From JASFYU01 sp045046905 (GTDB lineage: Bacteria > Bacteroidota > Bacteroidia > Flavobacteriales > Flavobacteriaceae), in the NCBI GenBank assembly GCA_045046905.1, contig JASFYU010000130.1:1-30156 (forward strand): a stretch of 30,156 nt of DNA, written 5' to 3'. Below are positions 22,919 to 30,156 of this stretch, one piece after another. Both the position numbers and the translations under genes were made by a program. Positions within the stretch are counted from its first letter, which is position 1, and each line of letters begins with the position of its first letter. The notes under the pieces were generated by a model. The model searched no databases. It was not told where the DNA came from and saw only the letters and a list, made by a program, of their open reading frames with translations.

Positions 22919-24259
22919 ATGTCAATAAATCAATTGAGTGCCATTTCCCCTATTGATGGGCGTTACCGAAGCAAAACCGAAAGTTTAGCTCCATTCTTTT
23001 CTGAAGAGTCTCTTATAAAATATAGGGTCAAGGTTGAGATTGAATACTTCATCGCACTCTGCAAAATACCCCTGCCTCAGCTCAGCTCTTTTGATACTTC
23101 AAAATTTAAGGACCTCAGAGAAATCTATACAAATTTTGAGGTTGAGCATGCCCAAGAGATCAAGGAAATTGAAAAGACGACCAATCACGATGTGAAAGCC
23201 GTAGAATATTTTATTAAAGCAGCATTTGATACATTGGGCCTTGAGCAATACAAAGAATTTATTCATTTTGGACTTACATCTCAAGACATCAACAATACGG
23301 CAATTCCACTGTCTATAAAAGATGCCATGAACCAGGTGTATGTTCCGCAATACATGGAAGTACTTGATAAATTAAAAACATTGGTCACTGAATGGGCCGA
23401 TATTCCGATGTTGGCACGAACCCATGGGCAACCAGCCTCCCCTACTCGTTTGGGTAAGGAGGTTGATGTTTTTGTAGTTCGGTTAAAGGAGCAGTTCAAC
23501 TTATTGAATGATATTCCGAGTGCCGCAAAATTTGGTGGTGCTACCGGAAATTTTAATGCGCATAAGGTGGCCTATCCAAACATTGATTGGAAAGTTTTTG
23601 GACAAAATTTTGTACAAGAATTAGGCTTGTACCACTCTTTTCCTACCACACAAATTGAGCACTACGATCATATGGCCGCTCTATTCGACACTCTTAAACG
23701 TATCAATACCATAATCATAGACCTCAATAGAGATTTCTGGACCTACGTGTCAATGGAATATTTTAAGCAACGGATTAAAGAGGGTGAAATAGGGTCCTCG
23801 GCCATGCCCCATAAAGTAAATCCTATTGATTTTGAAAACTCAGAGGGAAACCTAGGCATCGCCAATGCGATTTTCGAGCATTTATCTGCAAAACTTCCCG
23901 TTTCAAGACTACAAAGAGACTTGACCGATAGTACGGTTCTCAGGAATGTTGGAGTACCCTTCTCCCATACGATTATTGCATTTCAATCTACACTAAAAGG
24001 ATTGAACAAATTATTGTTGAACAAAGAAAAGTTCGAACAAGACCTTGAAAACAATTGGGCCGTTGTCGCAGAAGCCATTCAGACCATTTTAAGGAGAGAG
24101 GGCTACCCGAACCCCTATGAGGCCTTAAAAGGCTTGACACGAACCAATGAGAAAATAAACCAAGAATCTATTGCAAATTTCATTGATACTTTAGAGGTTT
24201 CCGAGGCCATAAAATCAGAATTGAAAGCGATTACACCCAGCAATTATACGGGAATATAA
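22919..24259 (+). CDS. purB: adenylosuccinate lyase
   Basis: PurB, which cleaves SAICAR to AICAR plus fumarate and adenylosuccinate to AMP plus fumarate in purine synthesis. 446 aa from ATG 22919 (MSINQLSAISPIDGRYRSKT). Conserved: EYFIALCKIP, TNHDVKAVEYF, the His-containing HFGLTSQDINNTA, ARTHGQPASPTRLGKE, and the fumarase-superfamily signature GSSAMPHKVNPIDFEN near residue 290. It resembles the E. coli-type PurB. It is monocistronic or follows weak read-through from the helical protein gene, and is convergent with mscS. Confidence 0.97.
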   Translation: MSINQLSAISPIDGRYRSKTESLAPFFSEESLIKYRVKVEIEYFIALCKIPLPQLSSFDTSKFKDLREIYTNFEVEHAQEIKEIEKTTNHDVKAVEYFIKAAFDTLGLEQYKEFIHFGLTSQDINNTAIPLSIKDAMNQVYVPQYMEVLDKLKTLVTEWADIPMLARTHGQPASPTRLGKEVDVFVVRLKEQFNLLNDIPSAAKFGGATGNFNAHKVAYPNIDWKVFGQNFVQELGLYHSFPTTQIEHYDHMAALFDTLKRINTIIIDLNRDFWTYVSMEYFKQRIKEGEIGSSAMPHKVNPIDFENSEGNLGIANAIFEHLSAKLPVSRLQRDLTDSTVLRNVGVPFSHTIIAFQSTLKGLNKLLLNKEKFEQDLENNWAVVAEAIQTILRREGYPNPYEALKGLTRTNEKINQESIANFIDTLEVSEAIKSELKAITPSNYTGI

Positions 24260-24295
24260 AAGTTTACGAGTACAAAAAAAAGGTAAATCAACAAG

Positions 24296-24378
24296 CTCGA
24301 CCCAAGGGTACGAGGTATGCTTCCGAAAAAACATTTTTCATTTCGAGGCAAGCCTGCCTACCGCAGGCAGGTTAAACC
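24296..24378. repeat. dispersed palindromic repeat, copy B (two-block form)
   Basis: Block 1 CTCGACCCAAGGGTACGAGG (24296-24315). Block 2 begins CATTTCGAGGCAAGCCTGCC and has arms CCTGCCT (24353-24359) and AGGCAGG (24365-24371) around ACCGC, then TTAAACCC. It lies between convergent purB and mscS. No T-tract follows. Confidence 0.8.
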
Positions 24379-24402
24379 CTCAATGAGGTATTTGATTATA
24401 TG

Positions 24403-25218
24403 CTATCCTTGTTTATGAATCTCCACTGAATGTGGGTAAGGAATTTCAATACCAGCTTTATCCAATGCCAATTTGCAGCCCTCTATAGTTGCAAAATATA
24501 CATCCCAATAATCTTCCGGTATGCAATAAGGTCTAACCGCAAAGTTTACTGAGCTATCGGCAAGCTCCGAAACGTTTACTGACGGTGCCGGATCTTTTAA
24601 TGCCTTTGGATTTGAAGTAAGTACTTCGAGCAGTACTTCTTTTGCTTTTTTGATATCCTCGCCATATCCGATTCCGATAGTGATATCAATACGCATTTTA
24701 CCTTCCTCGGTATAATTGATGATATTTCCATTGCCCATGGCACCATTGGGGATAATAGCCAATTTATTATCAGGAGTCACCATTTTCGTAGTGAATATTT
24801 CAATCTCTTTCACAACACCGAGAACTCCTTGTGCCTCTATTAAATCGCCTATTTTATAGGGTTTAAAAATCATAATCAATACACCTCCTGCGAAATTCGC
24901 AAGTGAGCCTTGCAAGGCAAAACCAATGGCAAGACCTGCTGCGGCTATGACGGCGGCAAAAGTTGTTACATCGACACCTAGCGTTGATATTACTATTACG
25001 ATGAGCAATATCTTCAAGGCCCATGATGTAAGATTCGCTAAAAAACGTTGAAGAGATTCATCATAATCGCCCTTGGCCATCATTTTTCTGGTAGCACCTA
25101 CTATTTTTCCAATAATCCAGGAACCGATAATGTAAATAACAATAGCCCCCAAAATCTTAAGACCATAGTTATACGCCAATTCAAGACCCTTGCCCATCCA
25201 TACTTCTGCTTGTTCCAT
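24403..25218 (-). CDS. small-conductance mechanosensitive channel (MscS family)
   Basis: A 271 aa MscS-like channel that opens under membrane tension to release osmolytes. TM1 at about 20-40, TM2 at about 64-82 and the pore helix TM3 at 86-113 (AAAGLAIGFALQGSLANFAG) with the Gly/Ala packing pattern. The beta domain follows (FKPYKIGDLIEAQGVLGVV, TPDNKLAIIPNGAM), then the alpha/beta C-terminal domain. This is the minimal E. coli MscS length, without extra domains. It has its own transcription unit; I see no strong TAnnTTTG upstream. Confidence 0.93.
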   Translation of the reverse strand: MEQAEVWMGKGLELAYNYGLKILGAIVIYIIGSWIIGKIVGATRKMMAKGDYDESLQRFLANLTSWALKILLIVIVISTLGVDVTTFAAVIAAAGLAIGFALQGSLANFAGGVLIMIFKPYKIGDLIEAQGVLGVVKEIEIFTTKMVTPDNKLAIIPNGAMGNGNIINYTEEGKMRIDITIGIGYGEDIKKAKEVLLEVLTSNPKALKDPAPSVNVSELADSSVNFAVRPYCIPEDYWDVYFATIEGCKLALDKAGIEIPYPHSVEIHKQG

Positions 25219-25333
25219 AATTATAATTATTTATTAGTGTTTTTTATTTATAGTTGAGCGAATATAAGAATTACACATTAAAAAACTAAGCCAGATTTAA
25301 AATCAGCACACTAGCTCTTTTTGTTCACAAACT

Positions 25334-25366
25334 ATTCCGAGACAAGCCAGCCAGCCGGGCGGTATG
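25334..25366. repeat. dispersed palindromic repeat, copy C (degenerate)
   Basis: ATTCCGAGACAAGCCAGCCAGCCGG parallels the left half of copies A and B (ATTTCGAGGCAAGCCTGCCTGCCGG) with a few substitutions. The right arm is lost. Confidence 0.55.
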
Positions 25367-25501
25367 CTATAGAAGTGCTTGGCTGTTGGCAGCCCTTATA
25401 AAACCTATTAACCTAAGGCAAGTGGCCAGCTAGGTAGACTATTTTCAGAGGCGATCGGGCATAGGAGAAATCTTTTCGATTGGCCCCACTAGGGGTCATA
25501 A

Positions 25502-25539
25502 AATATCCTGTTTTTAGAAAACTCTAAAAACAGGATATT
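25502..25539 (-). terminator. terminator of the sigma/DUF4252 operon
   Basis: AATATCCTGTTTTTAG and CTAAAAACAGGATATT form a perfect 16-bp stem around a 6-nt loop, 46 bp after the last DUF4252 stop. In the minus direction it is followed by TTTATG, a weak T-tract. Confidence 0.65.
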
Positions 25540-25585
25540 GTAATTTATAAGCAATGTTCTTTTAACCTAAGGGTGAAATCAGTTT

Positions 25586-26125
25586 TTACCCTTTTATCAA
25601 GTCACCGAGTTTTTCAAGTCCATCACCCTTATAATCCGATTTTTGAATGGCTTGAAGCAACTGCACCAAATGTGCAGGATTCATCTTATTACCCAAAACC
25701 CTGATAAGCACAAAACCCTTGTCATCATTATCGCCATATATAATAACCTCATCGATTACATTTTCATCACCCAGGTATCGCACTGTAGCCTTACCGTAAC
25801 TCGTATTCATTTTCATAAGTTCGATAAACTTGTCGCTTTTAAGAATGGCCTTGACCTTGGCTTTTTCAATTTTAAAAGCCGCTGCATTCTCGGTTGTTTT
25901 CTTAAAGGCCAGAACATTCAACTTCTTTAAGGCCCCTAACGCTTCTTTTTGAGTAGCCGATAAATCGGCAGTATCGAGATTTAAAATACTCGTTGGAATA
26001 TCAAGCGACAAAAAGTTGGAGCTTTCAGAATTAGCTACGTAATATTCCTGAAGACTCTGTCTTGAGGAACAGGAAGAAATCAGAACAAATACTAATACGA
26101 TTGAAACAGATATTATTTTTTTCAT
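25586..26125 (-). CDS. DUF4252 lipoprotein
   Basis: A 179 aa lipoprotein with signal peptide MKKIISVSIVLVFVLISSC and lipid Cys19. The mature protein matches DUF4252, though it is diverged from the two upstream paralogues: LKKLNVLAFKKTTENAAAF, KFIELMKMNTSYGKATVRYL, DKGFVLIRVLGNKMNPAHLV, ending LEKLGDLIKG. DUF4252 proteins are small envelope proteins of unknown function in Bacteroidota. It is separated from the preceding gene by 212 bp holding a dispersed repeat, so it may be transcribed with the operon only partly. Confidence 0.87.
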   Translation of the reverse strand: MKKIISVSIVLVFVLISSCSSRQSLQEYYVANSESSNFLSLDIPTSILNLDTADLSATQKEALGALKKLNVLAFKKTTENAAAFKIEKAKVKAILKSDKFIELMKMNTSYGKATVRYLGDENVIDEVIIYGDNDDKGFVLIRVLGNKMNPAHLVQLLQAIQKSDYKGDGLEKLGDLIKG

Positions 26126-26213
26126 TTTAATCAGCCTTATACTATGTAGAACCGTGGGTAATAAGCGTATATATGTATTCTGCCCACCGATACTTAATTG
26201 GTTAATAAACTAC

Positions 26214-26318
26214 CTCGACCCAAGAGTACGAAGTGATATACTATGAAACGCTCTTCTCATTGCCATAGCTATCGAGATTAGAGGAAACCTACTTTTGCTG
26301 GCAGGCGGGTTAAACCCA
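26214..26318. repeat. dispersed palindromic repeat, copy D (two-block, degenerate)
   Basis: Block 1 CTCGACCCAAGAGTACGAAG (26214-26233) is 18/20 identical to that of copy B. Block 2 keeps only the right half, GGCAGGCGGGTTAAACCC. The same order and orientation as in copy B indicate a common element. It lies between two DUF4252 genes. Confidence 0.65.
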
Positions 26319-26337
26319 ATTGGCTATTGCCCTTTGA

Positions 26338-26886
26338 TTAATGTCTTTTTCCTACCTTGTTCAATGCTTTGGGCAGATTCATTTTTTCTGTAAGGGAGCC
26401 AATTTTATTCAGGTCGATATCGCCGGTCAATGATACCAGAACACTTTCAAATTTTCTGCCGTGTATTCCAATATCATCAGTATTGATACCTGAAATAAAC
26501 ATCAAGAGTTCACTAACATGATCCTCGTCCTTTCCGCTTTTTATATAGAATTTCACGTTGGTTCCCTTATCTTTTATCCGCATTAATTCCTCCAAAGATG
26601 ATGATTTTAGGTATTTTTTTACGGTGACCTTCATATTGGCCGAGATACCTTTGTCTTCAGTAATAAAAACTTTAATACTATTTAGACTATTGGCAATCGC
26701 CTTGAATTCCTGTGCTTCTTGATCATTGCCATCTATGGCCGCCAAATTTCCGACAAGCCTAATCATACTTTTGTTTATGACCACCGAGGCCACATTGTTC
26801 ATATCTTCATACTTATCAAAGATGGACTGTGAAAAGCCGAAAAATGGAATAATTGCTAAAACTAGTACTATGCTAAATTTTCTCAT
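26338..26886 (-). CDS. DUF4252 secreted protein (second tandem copy)
   Basis: A 182 aa exported protein. The signal peptide ends GFSQ before SIFDKYEDMNNV. It is clearly a paralogue of the next gene upstream. Shared strings include FDKYED, SSLEELMRIKDK versus TKLEELMRIKDK, DHVSELLMF, and IDLNKIGSLT with a C-terminal KMNLP. Expected in the periplasm. DUF4252 function is unknown. It lies 39 bp after the first copy, in the operon led by the ECF sigma factor. Confidence 0.88.
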   Translation of the reverse strand: MRKFSIVLVLAIIPFFGFSQSIFDKYEDMNNVASVVINKSMIRLVGNLAAIDGNDQEAQEFKAIANSLNSIKVFITEDKGISANMKVTVKKYLKSSSLEELMRIKDKGTNVKFYIKSGKDEDHVSELLMFISGINTDDIGIHGRKFESVLVSLTGDIDLNKIGSLTEKMNLPKALNKVGKRH

Positions 26887-26925
26887 GATTATTGATTTTA
26901 TTGATTGATGATGAATTAAATTGTA

Positions 26926-27474
26926 TTACTTTCTATTTTTTCCTGCCTTGCTCAACTCCTCTGGAAGGTTCATTTTTTTTGTGAGTGAACCTATTTTGTT
27001 CAAATCTATATTGCCCGTTAATGATAGGAGAACGGTTTCCCATTTTCTGCCATTTATATTTATATCTACATTTTTTATTCCCGTAACAAACATCAACAAC
27101 TCACTAACATGGTCAGAATCTTTGCCCTCTCGTATATAGAATTTTACATTGGTATCTTTATCTTTTATGCGCATCAATTCTTCCAATTTAGTAGATTTAA
27201 GATATTTATCGACCGATGATTTCATATCGGCTGAAATCGCCTTGTCTTCGGTAATAAAAACCCTAAGGTTGTTTAAACTTTTGGCTATATCCATAAAATC
27301 TTGTGCCTCGGGGTCATCAACATCAACATCAATCTTGCTCAACAGATTGAACATGCTCCTGTTTATCACCACAGAACTTACGTTGTCTAAATCTTCATAT
27401 TTATCGAACAAGGACTGTGAAAACCCGGTCAAGGGTAGTAGTGCCAATGTTACTATTAGTAGTATCTTTTTCAT
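26926..27474 (-). CDS. DUF4252 secreted protein (first tandem copy)
   Basis: A 182 aa exported protein with signal peptide MKKILLIVTLALLPLTGFSQ. The mature part has SSVVINRSMFNLL, LRVFITEDKAISADMKSSV, YLKSTKLEELMRIKDK, VKFYIREGKDSDHVSELLMF and IDLNKIGSLTKKMNLP. It is the same length as the next gene and about 60% identical by eye, so this is a tandem duplication. The start is 10 bp after the anti-sigma-like gene, tight enough for co-transcription. Confidence 0.88.
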   Translation of the reverse strand: MKKILLIVTLALLPLTGFSQSLFDKYEDLDNVSSVVINRSMFNLLSKIDVDVDDPEAQDFMDIAKSLNNLRVFITEDKAISADMKSSVDKYLKSTKLEELMRIKDKDTNVKFYIREGKDSDHVSELLMFVTGIKNVDININGRKWETVLLSLTGNIDLNKIGSLTKKMNLPEELSKAGKNRK

Positions 27475-27484
27475 GATTTTAATT

Positions 27485-27904
27485 TTAATTGTTATTGTAA
27501 ATTTTTTGTTTTGCGACTACAAACTCGTTTAGATAGGCTACTTTTTCAGTGCCACGACTAAAATTTTCCGCCAAGAGGTCCAGTGCTTTTTTTGTTTCTT
27601 GATACGCATATTCTATCTCTTTCTGTTCTTGGTAGCTTTTACCGAAATATATGCCAAATACTAGAACGGCTACCGCTGCAATGGAAACCCATTTATAATA
27701 CTCTTTTCTAGGTTTTGGTAGCAGCTGCTTGGTATACCTTTCTTCCTTGGCATTAGAAAAATATTGAAACATGGGGGAATACTGCTCTAGATGTGTTGCT
27801 ACACTTTCTTGAGAAAAATATGTTCTTAAGCTTTCTTCCTCGGCAACCGTTGTGGTGGCCTCAAAATATTTTTCAATTAATTTTTCTATGTTATCCAATT
27901 CCAT
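27485..27904 (-). CDS. anti-sigma-factor-like single-pass membrane protein
   Basis: A 139 aa protein from ATG 27904 (MELDNIEKLIEKYFEATTTV). The N-terminal cytoplasmic part (1-68) has the pattern of short Bacteroidota anti-sigma proteins (LIEKYFEATTTVAEEESLRTYF, split LIEKYFEATTT and AEEESLRTYF). One transmembrane helix follows at about 72-88 (KWVSIAAVAVLVFGIYFG), then a short outer part of about 50 residues. There is no zinc-binding HxxxCxxC motif. The start overlaps the sigma gene end by 14 bp (27891-27904). Role as the sigma factor's regulator is inferred from position and topology. Confidence 0.72.
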   Translation of the reverse strand: MELDNIEKLIEKYFEATTTVAEEESLRTYFSQESVATHLEQYSPMFQYFSNAKEERYTKQLLPKPRKEYYKWVSIAAVAVLVFGIYFGKSYQEQKEIEYAYQETKKALDLLAENFSRGTEKVAYLNEFVVAKQKIYNNN

Positions 27905-28400
27905 AACTATGTTTTTGCAATAATTTCTCCCTAACTGTTTTTCGTGCACGTGACAATGTTACACGTATCGCCGTTGGTTTCATATTTAACATGGCTTCTA
28001 TTTCATCGAAATCATATTCTTCAACATCTCTAAGTTGTAAGACCAATTTTTGTTGTTCGGGCAGCTCCTCCATTATCTTCTGCACCCAGTCCATACTATC
28101 TTTGGCCTCTAGCTGTTTTTGTAAAGAGCTATGATTGTCAGTATAATTGCTATGCACCAATGTTAGGTTTCCTGCCTGTCTTGACTTTAATCTGTCTAAA
28201 CAAAAATTCTTGGTCATGGTCATGGCAAAAGCCTCTATATTCCTATACCCTTTGATAGCCTTATTTTTTGACCACAACTTGAGTAATACCTCTTGTGTTG
28301 CATCTTCCGCTTCTTCGGTTGAAACCAACAATCGCTTGGCCAGTCTGTACAGCTTGTCCTTAAAGGGCATTACCACATTCAAAAACTCTGACTGTTTCAT
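27891..28400 (-). CDS. ECF-type RNA polymerase sigma factor
   Basis: A 169 aa sigma-70 family protein of the extracytoplasmic function group. Region 2: VMPFKDKLYRLAKRLLVSTE, EEAEDATQEVLLKLW, AFAMTMTKNFCLDRL. Region 4: MEELPEQQKLVLQLRDVEEY, DFDEIEAMLNMKPTAIRVTLSRARKTVRE (the HTH, EIEAMLNMKPTAIRVTLSRA). It leads an operon with an overlapping membrane protein and DUF4252 genes, which fits a sigma factor that controls its own envelope-protein operon. It is divergent from the S41 protease. Confidence 0.94.
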   Translation of the reverse strand: MKQSEFLNVVMPFKDKLYRLAKRLLVSTEEAEDATQEVLLKLWSKNKAIKGYRNIEAFAMTMTKNFCLDRLKSRQAGNLTLVHSNYTDNHSSLQKQLEAKDSMDWVQKIMEELPEQQKLVLQLRDVEEYDFDEIEAMLNMKPTAIRVTLSRARKTVREKLLQKHSYGIG

Positions 28401-28419
28401 TTTTGGTTAAATTGTTTAG

Positions 28420-28452
28420 CAAACCTACATAGCCGTCTACAAAATGAAGACG
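28420..28452 (-). promoter_or_regulatory. candidate promoter and inverted repeat upstream of the ECF sigma gene
   Basis: Minus-strand TAGGTTTG (28420-28427) is a perfect TAnnTTTG. Upstream lies an inverted repeat CGTCT-9 nt-AGACG (28434-28452) where the -33 element would be, and no TTTG is seen there. This could be an operator or an ECF-type recognition site. Confidence 0.4.
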
Positions 28453-28641
28453 ACATACATCGAATTTTGTTACTAATAATTTTTTTTAACTATTTATGTA
28501 AGTAATTTGTGCAACCGTAAACTAAACCTGTACGTACATACGTTAGACTGAATGTGAGCCTTTTATTTTCTGTATCTATACATTTTTGGAACGATAATTG
28601 AATGTTCATTTAAAATGAATTGCTAATATAAAGAGTAAACT

Positions 28642-30132
28642 ATGAAAAAGTATTTGTTATTGTTCCTTGCTATGGGGCTTTCTTTTACTGCATGCAAAAA
28701 GAGTGACGATGGTTTTACTTCACCAGATCCGCCAAACCCAGATCCTGGTGCAGATGTCATAGTGCAGGATTTTATGTGGAGCGCTATGAATCTATGGTAT
28801 TTTTGGCAGGCCGATGTTCCTGATCTTGCAGACACTAAATTCCCCAATACCACAGAAGGCTCAAAGGCATATACATCATTCTTATTATCAGAATCAGACC
28901 CCAGTACATTTTATAACAAGAAGTTATTATTCAATGAGGACAGGTTCAGTTTTTATTCTGAGGACTATAAAGAGTTGACACAGTTATTTGCGGGCATTTC
29001 TAAAAGCAATGGGGTGGAGTTTGGATTAATTCGATTGTCGGGAAGTGATGATATTTTTGGTTTTGTACGATATATCATTCCCGGATCCGACGCAGTAAAT
29101 AAAAATATTAGCAGAGGAGAACTCTTCAATGGAGTAAACGGACAAACATTGACACTCAGCAATTTCGTCGATTTGCTTTTTGGTGAAAGCGATACCTACA
29201 CCTTAAATATGGCTAATTTTGTCAATGGCGCAATTACCTCCAGTGATAAGGACGTTACATTGACCAAAATGCCCGGTTTGGTCGAAAATCCTGTTTTCTT
29301 AGATAAAACCTTTACCATAGATGGCAAAAAGATTGGGTATTTAGTATATAATGTTTTTACCAATGAATTCGACGAAGATTTAAATAATGTCTTTGGACGT
29401 TTCAAATCTGAAGGAGTGACCGAACTGGTACTCGATATGCGATATAACCCCGGTGGATCGGTAAATACCGCGCGTTTATTATCAAGTATGATATACGGTA
29501 CAGATACTGATGAAGTATTTTTAAAGGCCAAATATAATACTAAATATCAATCCTATTTGAATACCAATAATGTTGATGTAAAACGTTATTTTGCAGATAA
29601 GACTGATAAGAATACTCCTATAAATACGTTAAATCTTACTAAAATTTATGTTTTAGCTCTTGGAAGTTCAGCCTCGGCCAGTGAACTGGTCATGAACGGT
29701 CTTGCACCTTATGTCAACATTGTTCATATTGGGGAGGCTACACGAGGTAAAAATGAATTTTCGACTACCTTGGTCGATGACCCTGACAATAGCTATTTAT
29801 ATTCTGCTGCGAGAGAGAATAGAATCAACAGTAAAAACATTTGGGCCATACAACCTTTGATTGGCAGAAACGAAAACGCTGATGGTTTTTCAGATTATAC
29901 CGATGGCCTAATACCCAATATTGAACTCAAAGAGGATTTGGCCAATCTGGGCGTTTTAGGCGATTTGAATGAACCACTATTAGCAAGGGCCATACAGGAA
30001 ATTACAGGCACATCGGCCAAAATGGATTTTACGGTACAGATACCAGCAGAGGTTATGACCAGTTCTAAGATGTTCACTCCCTTAAAAGACAATATGTATA
30101 TCGATTTGCCAGCTACTATCGATTTTCATTAG
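28642..30132 (+). CDS. S41 family peptidase, lipoprotein
   Basis: A 496 aa C-terminal-processing-type serine protease. The lipoprotein signal MKKYLLLFLAMGLSFTAC has lipid Cys18, followed by KKSDDGF. Acidic residues just after the Cys resemble the Bacteroidota lipoprotein export signal for surface display. The PDZ-like region is about 130-210 (GLIRLSGSDDIFGFVRY, GELFNGVNGQTL). The protease core is about 225-420, with ELVLDMRYNPGGS, catalytic S345 in GSSASASE and K370 in GEATRGK, spaced 25 residues apart as in E. coli Tsp. It is complete, ending 24 bp before the window end, and is divergent from the ECF sigma operon with 241 bp between. Confidence 0.94.
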   Translation: MKKYLLLFLAMGLSFTACKKSDDGFTSPDPPNPDPGADVIVQDFMWSAMNLWYFWQADVPDLADTKFPNTTEGSKAYTSFLLSESDPSTFYNKKLLFNEDRFSFYSEDYKELTQLFAGISKSNGVEFGLIRLSGSDDIFGFVRYIIPGSDAVNKNISRGELFNGVNGQTLTLSNFVDLLFGESDTYTLNMANFVNGAITSSDKDVTLTKMPGLVENPVFLDKTFTIDGKKIGYLVYNVFTNEFDEDLNNVFGRFKSEGVTELVLDMRYNPGGSVNTARLLSSMIYGTDTDEVFLKAKYNTKYQSYLNTNNVDVKRYFADKTDKNTPINTLNLTKIYVLALGSSASASELVMNGLAPYVNIVHIGEATRGKNEFSTTLVDDPDNSYLYSAARENRINSKNIWAIQPLIGRNENADGFSDYTDGLIPNIELKEDLANLGVLGDLNEPLLARAIQEITGTSAKMDFTVQIPAEVMTSSKMFTPLKDNMYIDLPATIDFH

Positions 30133-30156
30133 GTATATATATGTACATATATATAC
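30133..30156. repeat. 24-bp perfect palindrome at the window end
   Basis: From the base after the S41 peptidase stop to the last base, the sequence (GTATATATATGTAC and its mirror complement) equals its own reverse complement. It is centred on GTAC. It may be a cruciform site, a repeat continuing beyond the window, or a place where an assembly stopped. Confidence 0.8.

Larger units (their letters stand above)
25219..25585. other. 367-bp intergenic region with repeat copy C and a terminator
   Basis: No gene. It contains repeat copy C, a GC-rich hairpin GCCCC-ACTA-GGGGT (about 25482-25495) and the terminator hairpin at 25502-25539. The stretch 25370-25480 shows no coding or structural signal that I can name. 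Confidence 0.6.

Noticed and set aside
25334..25366. GC-rich repeat copy C as a terminator for mscS
   Set aside because: It is upstream of mscS (minus strand), and the right arm of the hairpin is lost.
29196..29531. 111-codon open frame opposite the S41 peptidase gene
   Set aside because: It is antisense to a strongly conserved gene, and its serine-rich composition fits a shadow of low-complexity codons.
1..30156. CRISPR arrays, tRNA or rRNA genes, intact transposases, prophage genes
   Set aside because: No regularly spaced repeat with spacers, no cloverleaf-like segment that I could fold by eye, and no transposase or phage protein was found.

Overview
This window is AT-rich chromosomal DNA from a member of the Bacteroidota, most likely a marine Flavobacteriaceae (Zobellia/Maribacter-like). 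The evidence is a set of promoters of the Bacteroidota type (TTTG, about 20 bp, TAnnTTTG), family markers of that group (SatD-like plus DUF3307 pair, DUF4252 proteins, haem_bd protein, CarboxypepD_reg protein, a phosphatase fused to phosphoglycerate dehydrogenase) and the gene order rpsF-rpsR-rplI. I see 33 protein-coding genes, no rRNA, tRNA or CRISPR, and no intact insertion sequence. It reads mostly as core genome with a few accessory patches.

Layout. 0-5 kb: an M42 aminopeptidase and a Nudix hydrolase (+), then on the minus strand hisS, a DUF6495-like gene and the ribosomal operon rpsF-rpsR-rplI. 5-11 kb: a LytTR response regulator (+) meets the minus-strand operon nadC - yihY/brkB - DUF2147 - priA. 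The response regulator's probable terminator lies inside the 3' end of priA. rlmH (+) is divergent from nadC. 11-15 kb: a SerB-like/SerA fusion, then the overlapping pair SatD-like regulator and DUF3307 membrane protein with repeated operator-like sites upstream, then an ICMT-like methyltransferase. 15-20 kb: rdgB, a DEAD-box RNA helicase with a long structured leader, a CarboxypepD_reg protein and a YkuE-like metallophosphoesterase. 20-24 kb: trmH, a sirtuin, a haem-binding protein, an unrecognised helical protein and purB. 24-30 kb: mscS, then a minus-strand operon of ECF sigma factor, anti-sigma-like membrane protein and three DUF4252 proteins, and a divergent S41 protease lipoprotein.

The two places most likely to hold an undescribed system are (i) the SatD-like/DUF3307 pair. 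Its soluble protein resembles a GGDEF-type palm domain joined to an HTH, and its membrane partner carries several intramembrane His/Asp pairs. (ii) The sigma/anti-sigma/DUF4252 operon next to a surface-type protease. At the DNA level, the notable items are the terminator embedded in priA, the mutually exclusive stems ahead of the helicase, and a family of dispersed palindromic repeats confined to 21-26.3 kb.
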